Of a DNA stretch of 64,000 nucleotides, positions 35,648 through 45,666 are shown one piece after another. The first letter of the stretch is position 1; each line of letters begins with the position of its first letter. Where the stretch lies: contig NW_017265136.1 of assembly GCF_001638985.1 (NCBI RefSeq), positions 1,782,269 through 1,846,268 on the forward strand, given 5' to 3'. Source of the stretch: Phycomyces blakesleeanus NRRL 1555(-) (taxonomy: Eukaryota; Mucoromycota; Mucoromycetes; Mucorales; Phycomycetaceae). Below the pieces are notes generated by a model, which was given only the letters and a program-made list of their open reading frames with translations, was not told the origin of the DNA and searched no databases. The position numbers were made by a program, and so were the translations under genes.

Positions 35648-36933
35648 CTAGAGGAAAAGACATTTTTTTCGTTTTGGAACATTTTCAGCTGGACCCATAC
35701 GCGAGGCTCGAATAGTTTTGACAACTGAGTAGAAAGAGCGTTCGACATTGACACATGTTTTGGCAGATGTCTCAACAAACTCACAGTTGAATGACCTTGC
35801 CATAGTCTGGCCTTCATCTCTCGAGACTTGGCGTTGGGCTACATTGTCACATTTGTTGCCGACTAAAATAATCGGTACATTGTCGACATCTTTAACCCTA
35901 AAAATCTGGTCACGAAAGCGTCTAATACGCTCAAATGTTGACCGTGCTGTGATGGAATAGACTAATAAAAAACCTTCTCCATCTCGGATCCATTGATCAC
36001 GCAATGCAGTATATTCCTCTAAAAAGCAAGAGTCAGTCTGTCAGTCTGTCTGTCTACTATACATAAACTAGAATTTTTTCTTAAAAAAAAAATCTCACTT
36101 GCCTTGACCTGCTGTATCAAGAACCTCAAGTATACATGGATGGTCGTCAATAACTACCTGCTTGCGGTAAGAATCCTCAATTGTTGGATCGTACGTCTTT
36201 ATATAAGTATAAACACGCACATATACACACACACACATATATATATATATGTATGTATGTATGTATGTACATATGTAAGTGCGTATGCGTATGCGTATGT
36301 GTTGTTAGTATTGTTTTAATGATAAGTAACAATATTAAATTATACACAACATACCTCTGTAAGTAATATAAAAAAATTATGTCCGTAAACAGACAAATAT
36401 ACGCATTTATATCAGTACATATATTATATATTCTTTAAAACAGATTCCACAAAGAAGGAAAGCAAAAAACCTTATTGTGAAGTACATGAAAAAAAAAAGA
36501 CTTACCAACAAAATGGTTTAAACACAACTACAAAACGTACAATCAAAAGATTATTTTCAATCGTCTGTAAGCCTTCTTCTTTTTCTTCTTTATCCTTTAG
36601 ATTTTAATTTAGGTAAAGCATAGTCAAATTCTTACCTGTATTGTCAATGCTGTCTAGATAACCGAGCCATATATATATATATTAAAAAAAAAGAAATTAA
36701 AGGAAAGCAACCATATAGTACAACGTCAATAAAAAGAAAGAAAGAAAGATAAGGTCGTCTTTTACAGTAGATCAAGAAATCTCTTTATGATCCCTCTGTT
36801 CATTTTCCTATTTATTCATTACCTTTCCTACGCCACCATCACCAAGAACAACAATCTTGTATAAAATCTGGAGAGCCTGTTACGTAAATTGGTGTTTCAT
36901 ATTGCCATAAAAATATATTGAAGAGCATACCAT
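35648..36933 (-). CDS. rasB: Ras GTPase, RasB/Ras2 type
   Basis: Seven exons, 36933-36931, 36876-36823, 36653-36636, 36527-36506, 36356-36355, 36196-36103 and 36018-35648, encode 187 aa. The G1 P-loop GDGGVGKT is at residues 13-20. Switch [13 protein letters not shown] follows, then G3 DTAGQE at 60-65, G4 NKCD and G5 ETSAK. The basic tail KRKK precedes a C-terminal CaaX box CLFL, whose terminal Leu predicts geranylgeranylation. GVGKTALTIQLCLNHFVETY matches the fungal RasB/Ras2 class (polar growth, conidiation and cell-wall signalling in ascomycetes). Exon 1 is only the ATG, abutting a GTATGC donor. The Glu33 codon is split as G|AG|, with AG supplied by an apparent 2-nt exon. The sixth intron is GC-AG (GCAAGT donor at 36102). 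Gene identity is firm, and the 2-nt exon needs RNA confirmation. Confidence 0.93.
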
Positions 36934-39837
36934 GTAGAACAATGAAATGTGTGCTTGAGCGTACTTGCGTGCTTTTCGTATGTATGCGTATGCGTGTATA
37001 TGCGATTGTGTTTATGTTTATGTTTATGTGCGTGTGTGTGTGTCTGTGTGTGTGCGTACACACATATATATATGTATTACAGGTACAGAATGCTCTTTAA
37101 TTTGCTACAAGTCACAAGCAAATAAAGACAATATGATCAAGCGGTCGAGGTCGACAAAAGAAATTGCAAAAAAAAAAATAAAAAAAAAATAGAGATGCCC
37201 GAGATTCAACCAAGACGATGACAAACTAAAACGAAATCTTGAGATGTTGACCGAGAACAAAAAAAAATGTAATTCTTGGTAAAAATATAAAGACAGTTGT
37301 AAGAAGAAGAATACAAGGAAGAAGAGAAGAAAGAAGAAGAAAAGAGAGAAGAAGAAAAGGAAGAGAAATAAATTGGTCTTACTGTTCTCCTCACTTGTAG
37401 TTCAAGTCAAACTGATGCAAATCACCTGATCTTCTGTTTTTTTTTATACTTCTTGTGCCTTCCATTAATTGACACGAGTGTTACGTCTAACTTATTTGGA
37501 TTTCGCTGCGCCTCTCGTTTGATTTATAGTCAAGAACCAAGGTTGAATCTGTGTGTGCGTGTGTGAGCCACAAATTTCCTTTTTACTTCATTTTCATTTT
37601 ATTAAAAAAGCAACAATAACAACACAAAACCCTCATTAGATTTCGCTTACTATACCCTTTATAGTTGGCTTGGTTTCCTTACGTTTACATATGCAGGGCC
37701 TATCGTTGAATCATTAAGTAACCCTGAAACAAAGAGGAGATTTCAGTCTGTCTGACTACCTGTCTGCTTGTTTTTCTCTTGTCTTTGAGATACCTTTATT
37801 AACAACTAATATCTTGTTTTGCTTTGTTTTGTTTTGTTTTGTTTTGCTTTGCTTTGCTTTGCTTCTTCTTTTTTTTAGTGATAAATTACCTGTGGCGATT
37901 TTTTTTGTGTGATTACAAATGTCACAATTATCATTGTTTTCCTGTTTTAGCAAAACTATGGATAATCACCCAGCCTTGATAGCGCAGTGAGAAGAAATAA
38001 GAGCTCCTTTGGTCGTCTTTTGTATTAATAGACATATACATATTTATGTATCTGTGTACGCATGCATTATAACTATCCTTTTTTTTTTGCATCATAACCC
38101 CAGAGCCTGGTTTATGCAAGGGATTCCATACATTTATCTACCTACGTATTATTTTGCAAGTGCTCGACCAAAATTATCTAATTCAAGAAGAAGAAGAAGA
38201 AGAAGAAGAAGAAGAAAAAGTACTCTAAAGCTTAATTCATTTGAACATAATATTCTGGTGTTTTTATTACTTTTGTAATCAATCTGTAGTGCTTATATAT
38301 ACAAAAACTGTACTGTAAGATAGAAAGCTATACGATTGATGCTTGTTATTTGATTACTTTACAGTAAAAATTAAAGCGTGCACTATGCTTTAATCTTCCC
38401 TAGGTAATACAATCGGTGATCCCTATCTAAATAAGTATACAAGAAAGAAAGAAAAAAGCCGTAAATTCTATCGGGCTGGTAAAAGAGGCTGGTATTCCTT
38501 GTTTCAAAACAAAACAAAAGAAAGGAAAATAGGGTCAATTGAAGCACAAGGGAGTACTACCTCGCCTCCCTTCTTTATTTCACATTCGTCTGTCGTAAGA
38601 GAAGAAGTGCATCAAAGTATATTATACAGAAAAAAAACAAAGTTCACTGTTAATTGCAGCTCCACACAACACCTACATTATAGTTGTAATCTCGCATAGT
38701 CTCAAGACATATATATATATATAAGGGCTTGAACTGAAAGAATAATATTAACAACTATACGGTATCTCTATATAAATCCTTTGAGAACAAAAAAAAAGAT
38801 ATATTCTACTCTAAACCATAGCCTTTGTTTCTTTCTCTAATATTCTTATTTAGCAGTCTTTGAATCCAAACTAGCATTAAAGCATTACTTCATTAGTTTT
38901 TTTTTTTGCAATACTCAACTTATTACAACTTTCATATATATATATAAAAGTGCACAGACCATGTGGGTATACCCTTGATGATTTCATTTTATTTGACTTC
39001 GTTATGATTTCTGAGAAAGAAAGATTAAAACATATAATATTTAAAGAGACCCTTTTTGAAGGATCAATAAGTAACTACGGGTTAAACTGATAAATTACAA
39101 TTTGTCCATTGAAAGCAAAAACAAAAACAAAAACAGACTCAAGCTTAGCTTCTGAAATACGGGTCCATACAATAACCATTATATGAGGTTTGGTTGAAAA
39201 CAGAAAATAATAATGATTCTCTGAATATGTGTTTAATACTCAGTAGATTGATTTAGGCTGACAGCTATTGATTAATCCTAGTTATTGAAATCTAGCTATT
39301 TGTAACATGATGGTAGGGGATAATGAGTGAATCAATTACCGGAATAATATATGTATATATATATATATATATATTTCAGCAAGGCCTGTTAATTGGCTTT
39401 AATGTATGTACCCCACTGTAATTATATTAATTAACTATGGGTGCGTTCGTAAGCAAGAAGAGAAAAGGAAAAAGGAAAGGAAGAAGGAAAAAGAAACTCA
39501 ATTTCCTTGGAAAACCGACTCTCTCACGATGGAAAATAAAACAAGGCTAATAAATCAAGCTCTTGGGAGTCAACATTTTTTTTTCGATTTGTACCTTACA
39601 CACACACACCTATTACTTAGGGACACAGATATACCTCCCAAATATAATCATATAATCCCAAAACAGTCCAAGAATCTTGGTGACCAAAAAAATATATCTA
39701 TCTATCTATATATATTTTACTATCTCTGCGTCACAAAAACCGAACGCAGTTATCCTGGTGCTCTTTTGTCCAATAAAAAGTAAACCGTCCATGTGACACC
39801 CTCCAAACTCAAAAGTGATATTTTCGCACGGTACGGG
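36934..39837. other. Intergenic with several microsatellites
   Basis: Leader and promoter region of the Ras gene, then gene-free DNA. It carries GT runs near 37030, a GTTTT/GCTTT pentanucleotide array at 37814-37864, a GAA array at 38185-38216, TA runs near 38708 and 38935, and a TA run at 39352-39376. A tRNA-like 5' half near 37970 is not supported. Confidence 0.6.
37814..37864. repeat. GTTTT/GCTTT pentanucleotide array
   Basis: About ten pentamers, first GTTTT and then GCTTT type, in the spacer upstream of the Ras gene. Confidence 0.9.
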
Positions 39838-39845
39838 TATATAAA
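39838..39845 (+). promoter_or_regulatory. TATA box of the MMSDH gene
   Basis: TATATAAA lies about 98 bp upstream of the ATG, inside a GC-flanked context (ACGGG before, CCC after). It stands out from the random A/T of the region. A pyrimidine-rich tract (39890-39940) lies between it and the start codon. Confidence 0.5.
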
Positions 39846-39942
39846 CCCAAACCATACCAGTACTTTAAGTGAGTAGTTATCATCTCATACCCCCCTTTTT
39901 CTCTCTTTCTCTTTCTTTATTTCTTTATTTCTTTATTTTTTC

Positions 39943-41954
39943 ATGTTCTCTCTTATAAGGTCCAGAACTCTTTTGAGGTAAGATCAAGAGCTAACCCAAA
40001 AGAACCTTTACAGGCCTTAGATCAATCGACTGCATATATACAACAGTGTTTCTAAAAAAAAACATCAAATACTTTAGTGCAACCAGAGCACCTGCCAGAA
40101 GAGCCTTTTCGACCAATTTCCCTGTTCTCCAACAGCTTACTGGAAATGGATCGATCCCCACCGTCAAGAACTTCATAAATGGCGAGTTTGTCGAGTCAAA
40201 GACAGACAAGTGGATTGAGCTCCGTAACCCTGTAAGTTAATAATATAATATATATATATATATATATATTTCTTAATTCGATATTAATCAACTTTTATAA
40301 CAAAACAAAAAAAAGGCTACCCAAGAGATCCTTTGTCTGGTACCAGAGACCACACCTGAAGAACTTAACGAAGCAACCACATCTGCTGCAGAAGCTGCAA
40401 AGTCCTGGCGTAAAAGCAGTGTGTTGGCTCGCCAGCGCATCATGATGGACTTTCAGTTCTTGATCCGTCAGCACCACGATGAGCTGGCCGAGAACATTGT
40501 GGCTGAGGCCGGAAAGACCTTTGTTGATGCAAAGGGTGATGTATTCCGTGGTCTTCAGGTTGTCGAGCAGGCCTGCGCATTGACAACTCAACTGATGGGA
40601 GAAAAACTGACCGTTGCCAAGGATATGGAAACATGTAAGATCTCTTTAGTATTGTGTAACATTGCACAGACTGTGGCTAATCTATCAACTCCTACTCACA
40701 GACATGTTCCGCGAGCCTTTGGTAATATATCTTTTACACCCACACACACACTATATGTACCTTGGATAATTAACTAAATAATCAATGAATAAATTTTATA
40801 GGGTGTGGTTGCTGGTATCTGTCCCTTCAACTTCCCAGCCATGATTCCCTTGTGGATGTTCCCCTTGGCCATTGCTGCCGGTAACTCTATTGTCCTGAAG
40901 CCTTCTGAGCGCGATCCTGGAGCCACCATGTTGTTGGCCAAATTGGCTGCCCAGGCTGGCGTTCCCAAGGGTGTCCTCAACGTTGTCCATGGCTCGGTTG
41001 ACTGTGTCAACTACATCTGTGACGAGCCCCGCATCAAGGCCATCTCTTTCGTCGGCTCTGACCGTGCTGGTGAGCACATATATACCCGTGGTAATGCAAA
41101 TGGCAAGCGTGTCCAGGCCAACTTGGGTGCCAAGAACCACGCTGTCGTACTTCCTGATGCCAATAAGCAGGCAACTCTTAACGCCATTGCCGGCGCTGCA
41201 TTTGGCGCAGCTGGTCAGCGTTGCATGGCTCTTAGTACACTTGTATTGGTCGGCGAGTCCAAGGAATGGCTTCCTGAATTGGCTGAGCGTGCCAAGCAGC
41301 TCAAGGTTGGCTATGGAATGGACCCTGAGACTGACGTTGGCCCTGTCATTACTGTCCAGTCCCGTGAACGTGTCGAGCGGTTGATTGAGAGTGGTGCTAA
41401 GGAAGGTGCCAAACTCTTGCTCGACGGTCGTGGTGTGAGTGTCAAGGGTTACGAAAACGGTAACTTTGTTGGTCCTACTATTATCACAGACGTCAAGACA
41501 AACATGGAGTGCTACCGTGAGGAGATCTTTGGCCCAGTCTTGGTCTGTTTGACTGTGGACACCATTGACGAGGCTATTGAATTGATCAACAATAACCCCT
41601 ATGGTAACGGTACTGCGATCTTCACCAACTCTGGACCCAGTGCTCGCAAGTTTGAGCATGAAATTGATGTCGGTCAAGTCGGTATCAATGTTCCTATTCC
41701 CGTTCCCGTTCCTCCTTTCTCTTTCGTAAGTTGTTATAAGATATCTTGATGTTCCCCAAAAAACTTATGTGGATATTGACTTTTTTTTTTGGTAATAACA
41801 GACCGGAAGCCGTGGATCCATTTTGGGTGACATGAACTTTTATGGCAAGAGTGGTCTTCTCTTCTACACTAAGCCCAAGACTGTCACCTCCCTATGGAAG
41901 GAAAGCGACTCTACCCATACTCGTTCCTCTGTGTCTATGCCCACCATGAGCTAG
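39943..41954 (+). CDS. Methylmalonate-semialdehyde dehydrogenase (acylating), mitochondrial
   Basis: Six exons, 39943-39977, 40078-40231, 40316-40634, 40702-40721, 40802-41725 and 41802-41954, encode 534 aa, nearly the length of human ALDH6A1. The enzyme oxidises methylmalonate and malonate semialdehydes to propionyl-CoA and acetyl-CoA in valine and pyrimidine catabolism. A basic, Ser/Arg-rich presequence ([20 protein letters not shown]) predicts mitochondrial import. Conserved parts include [12 protein letters not shown], the NAD-binding [19 protein letters not shown] and [13 protein letters not shown], the catalytic Cys near residue 317 in [20 protein letters not shown], and the C-terminal [12 protein letters not shown] and MPTMS. 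Exon 4 is only 20 nt. Codon use is strongly biased, suggesting high expression. Confidence 0.97.
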
Positions 41955-42431
41955 ACTTCTTTATTCTTTTCATTTATATTTATTTTTTTCACACAATCAA
42001 AAAAAAAAGAAGAAAGATATATATACACTTATGTACTGTAGATTAAACTTATCATCTATCTGATAATCAAAAAATTAAACTAAAATAATAAAAAATCAGG
42101 TTTTTTGAAAGCAACAAAACGATATCTGTATCTGCTATCTGAGCGGTGATAAATGAAGTGTATAAAAGCTATTTGTGATACTATATTTGTCATCAGTGAG
42201 ACATTGAAGATTAACTGGTTGTTCGATAAAATTACCTATCTTGATTAAAGCGGTAAACTATACAGTGCTTCCAGTAAGTAATGTCACAGCCAATCAAAAT
42301 CAATTTCATATTTTTAAATGGGAAAAAAAAATGTCAGAAACCTCGCTTGCTTTTAGACATGATTCATGGACACCCAAAAGAAAATATAAATAGAGAGCAA
42401 GTACCTTTTTTTTCAATGCTTTACGATTGAA
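41955..42431. other. Spacer between MMSDH and the Tc1-like relic
   Basis: AT-rich 3' region of MMSDH followed by unrecognised sequence. The left end of the transposon should lie here, but I could not locate a terminal inverted repeat matching the GC-richer right end near 43700. Confidence 0.5.
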
Positions 42432-43418
42432 TATGAGTACAATATCTTTATATGAAGATTAGCGTGGGAATGTTATTGATGATAATGGTGGTCTTGGACC
42501 CATGGATTACATCGTTGAGACTATTGCTACCCACACAGATTACTTGGGAAATTCAGTCCCCAGTGAGTCTTCTCTGGCTTGCCCAATCTTGTTAGAAAAG
42601 CCAAAAAATAAAATAAAGATATTCGTATGAAGGAGGCAAAATTAAAGCGAGAATATGTGTGTTATATAGTCCAGGATAATGCTAGGTTTTTCGATCTGAA
42701 GATTGAAAAGTGTATGGCTCCAGCAGTTGCAGCAAAGCAGTTGGGTATTCATCCTTGAGCAGCTTATAGAGGAGTTGACCAATATAGTGCGTACCCTGAT
42801 AGTATTTTTGAGAGCTGTAAAAAAAGTAGGTCATAAGTGCATCTTAACTGAAGAGCATACACCGGCTTTTATCAACTTCATCAATACTAATCCCTCTGCT
42901 ACTGCAGTTGAAGTGACTAAGAATTTTATTGAAATGATTCAATGATCTTAAAGTATCGCGCAGCACTGGTAAAAGCTTCATGAGACGTGAGTGCAATCTT
43001 TTGTTGAAAAAAAAAAGTAGTTTTTCATTCTATTGAGAGAGACAGTCCAGCAAAGCTTAAGGAGCGGCACAATTGGACTTGTAAATGGGAAACCCCAGAC
43101 TAATTTCCTGACGAGTTGCATGTCTCTTGACGAGCCTGCTTTTGGCATTAATATGAAATTCTCGGGAGCTTGGTCCAATAAAGGTACTCGTGCTATTGTT
43201 ACCAGGTCTACTACGAGAGCAAATACCAAGTCTATATTAGGCACTATCTCTGCCTCGGGTTTGATTACCGTCGACGTAAAAAAAACGTAGACCTGCAAAG
43301 AAAAGAAAATCTGCTGGATATAAAAGCTCAGGAACTGTAACAGGTCATTGCATTAGCTTCTTAAAAATTCCACTATATAAAATGAGCAAGTATTTGCATA
43401 AGAAGGTCAATAAGTAGT
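42432..43418 (+). pseudogene. Tc1/mariner (IS630-like) transposase relic
   Basis: Decayed coding sequence in several frames. Recognisable pieces are a helix-turn-helix around 42715-42830 (APAVAAKQLGIHP, then AAYRGVDQYSAYPDSIFESC) and KKVGHKCILTEEHTPAFINF (about 42820-42890), then TNPSATAVEVTKNFIEMI. A DDE-start segment carries GINMKFSGAWSNKGTRAIV (about 43140-43200) and SILGTISASGLITVDV (to about 43275). The last piece is SSGTVTGHCISFL (about 43330). There are many stops and frameshifts. The second half of the DDE domain is missing, and the sequence passes into a dispersed repeat. Confidence 0.75.
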
Positions 43419-43740
43419 AAAATATCCAACAAGATTGCGTCACAGTATAATGACAACAACTCTTTATAATCCTTCGCATAACTGGCTATTGATATAGTGC
43501 ATTCGTAACTAATCATTGTTATTTCTTTATGGTTAACTTAAAATTTAGAGCGCAAACGGTTATTAATTGAATATATTGTATGAATTTCAGGACACATCAT
43601 TTTGCCCCAAAGGATTAGAAAAAGGGCATTGAGTCAAAGAGAGGTGGTCAGAATTGATTAGTCCGGTTAGATAGAAATGTCGTGTCCCACAAAAATGTCG
43701 GTCCCGTAGAATTAGCGTTTTTTCTTTTGAAACATTTAAC
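43397..43740 (+). repeat. Dispersed repeat copy 2
   Basis: Homologous and co-linear with 13597-14085 but lacking about 150 internal bases. It follows the Tc1/mariner relic directly and could be its 3' terminal region. The end carries a short internal repetition (GACATTT twice on the minus strand) that looks like a transposon terminus. Confidence 0.7.
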
Positions 43741-44602
43741 AAATATCAAAGTCTGATCCCTCCAAAGAATTGCTTGAGTAGCTTATGCGATATAATACTT
43801 AAGCTATTTCTACAATGGATTTTTTGGCTTATATACTGTACAGATTATCTATCAATACCAACACACACACACACATACATACATAGAAAAATCCTTTATA
43901 TCTTTGAAACTTTAAAGACACGTCTGGCAAGCTCTCTCTCTCTCTCTTTTTATGCATTTGAATTAATGCTTAAAAGTGGCAACTTTATTTTCAGTGATTC
44001 CATTGTATACATATTAGCTATTATCTTGATCGTCATTAAGATATGTATACAGATCATATGTTTTCTTCTTCTTCTACTTCTTCTGCTTCTTTTTGTTAGC
44101 AGAATAATATGTAGCCCGACTATCAGGGTTGCATAGGTTTTATAAAGATCATTACTATCATTTTATTAAAGTTTAAAAATAAGAATGCTAGTTATAGTAA
44201 TGTAATATTGTGAATTATACCGCACAATAATAAGACTTTCTAAACAGGTTAAGATGCCAAGGCTAGCTAACAAGACTTTGACGAGTGCTTGTTGACGACA
44301 ATATATATATATATATATATTAGATATCCACTACGCAATATGTTTGTACATTTTCCAAGGGTTCTTGTAATCCTTTATTTTACTCCTATATTCTAGACTA
44401 TATCCTTTCCTTTCCTTGCATTTGTATATTCTATTATTGTGTACCTATACATGTTCCCCTTTATTTGTTGCATTTCATACTTTCCATAACCAGCGACAAG
44501 CATACTTCCTCTTCATTGCTCTTCCTCTTTCTATGAAATAAACAAAACATTAGTTCTATTATTATTATTATTATTATCATCATCATCTTTACTAATACTG
44601 TC
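43741..44602. other. Intergenic, upstream of small membrane protein
   Basis: AT-rich with CA and CT microsatellites (43858-43873, 43934-43948), a TA run (44300-44320) and an ATT run (44561-44577) just before the next start codon. No other gene is supported. Confidence 0.6.
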
Positions 44603-45232
44603 ATGAACACAACAACTCCAACAAATGAGGTTTACAAGCCATACAGTGCCGTACCAACAGCATCATATAGTCCTCTTATCCTTTCACTGGTCGGCGTACT
44701 GATATTAGTGACATGCATCATCTTAAACTGCAGCTGTATATGTCGTCGGGTCACCTCTAAGCGTATAAACACAAATGAACCAGCGTGTGGTGTATTGAAA
44801 CAAAACATTAGTCCAAATCATGTCGTGCTGGATATAGAGTCCACACAAACAACACCCCAATCTCAGGCAACCGCACCACCATCATCATCATCAGGATCAT
44901 CGTCGTATTATGTCAAGAATTCCGACTTATCTTCAAGTTCTACTCTTAATAACGCGACTACTGTAAAGAACCCGGTATTGATGTCGCAGAAATTATTGCA
45001 CAAGCCAGTATCAGTCCCACCTTTTGCAAAAACACCACATGAAAAAGTAACCAGATCGCCTCCTTTGGTGTCGTTTGCAAAAAGTGAGAATTCAAGAAAT
45101 CATCGTCATGACCTACGCCCTAATGGATACGACAGACCTCATGGTCCTACTACTACCTATCGTAACATCAACACCGGGAACCACAGTAGAGCACAACACC
45201 AGCTTCGTCAGCTCCCTGTATCTCGCCATTAG
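44603..45232 (+). CDS. Hypothetical single-pass membrane protein, Ser/Thr-rich
   Basis: A single exon encodes 209 aa. A short Thr/Pro/Ser-rich N-terminus is followed by one hydrophobic helix at about residues 24-44 (LILSLVGVLILVTCIILNCS). A Cys/Arg cluster (CSCICRRVTSKR) follows, consistent with a type I or type III orientation and possible palmitoylation. The remaining 150 residues are low-complexity, Ser/Thr/Pro-rich and basic, with no recognised domain. Codon use is less biased than in housekeeping neighbours, but the frame is open and starts in a plausible context. The family is not recognised. It may be a surface or sensor-like protein. Confidence 0.65.
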   Translation: MNTTTPTNEVYKPYSAVPTASYSPLILSLVGVLILVTCIILNCSCICRRVTSKRINTNEPACGVLKQNISPNHVVLDIESTQTTPQSQATAPPSSSSGSSSYYVKNSDLSSSSTLNNATTVKNPVLMSQKLLHKPVSVPPFAKTPHEKVTRSPPLVSFAKSENSRNHRHDLRPNGYDRPHGPTTTYRNINTGNHSRAQHQLRQLPVSRH

Positions 45233-45525
45233 AATCGCAATCATAATATATATATATACATAAATAAAAGTATTTAAAAAAAAAGAAGAATAAAGATAGA
45301 AGCGAATTTAAATATTCGTCTTTAATTATATTTGTATTTACTCGTGTATTTTATTTTAATCTATACACGCACATACATATATACATATATACATATACAT
45401 ACATATCTACACATATGAATTTAATCTATTTCAGGTTTCTTTATCTTTTGCTTAACCTTGAAACCCTTGGAAAATATAGCACTTGTATATTTTAAGGGTT
45501 CCGGCTCTCTCCCTCCTTCCCCTTG

Positions 45526-45558
<33 letters not shown>

Positions 45559-45666
45559 ACAAATGTAAATTAACCCGATCAATCAAGTATTTACAAAATT
45601 TTCATATTATTCTCTTCGTTTATATTGATTTAGATTTGAATTGATAATATACTTTCTTCATCTCTC
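45233..45666. other. Convergent spacer with microsatellites
   Basis: Contains TACATA repeats (about 45370-45410) and TA followed by GT runs (45525-45558). No gene. Confidence 0.6.

Noticed and set aside
37966..38010. tRNA-like 5' half (GCCTTGATAGCGCAGT)
   Set aside because: No anticodon stem, no T-loop consensus and no closing acceptor stem follow within 100 nt.
39406..39783. Plus-strand open frame of 125 codons upstream of MMSDH
   Set aside because: Low-complexity Lys/Glu-rich translation of purine-rich DNA with no conserved features.
40796..41677. Long minus-strand open frame of 293 codons
   Set aside because: It is antisense to exon 5 of methylmalonate-semialdehyde dehydrogenase. Codon bias of the real gene suppresses antisense stops.
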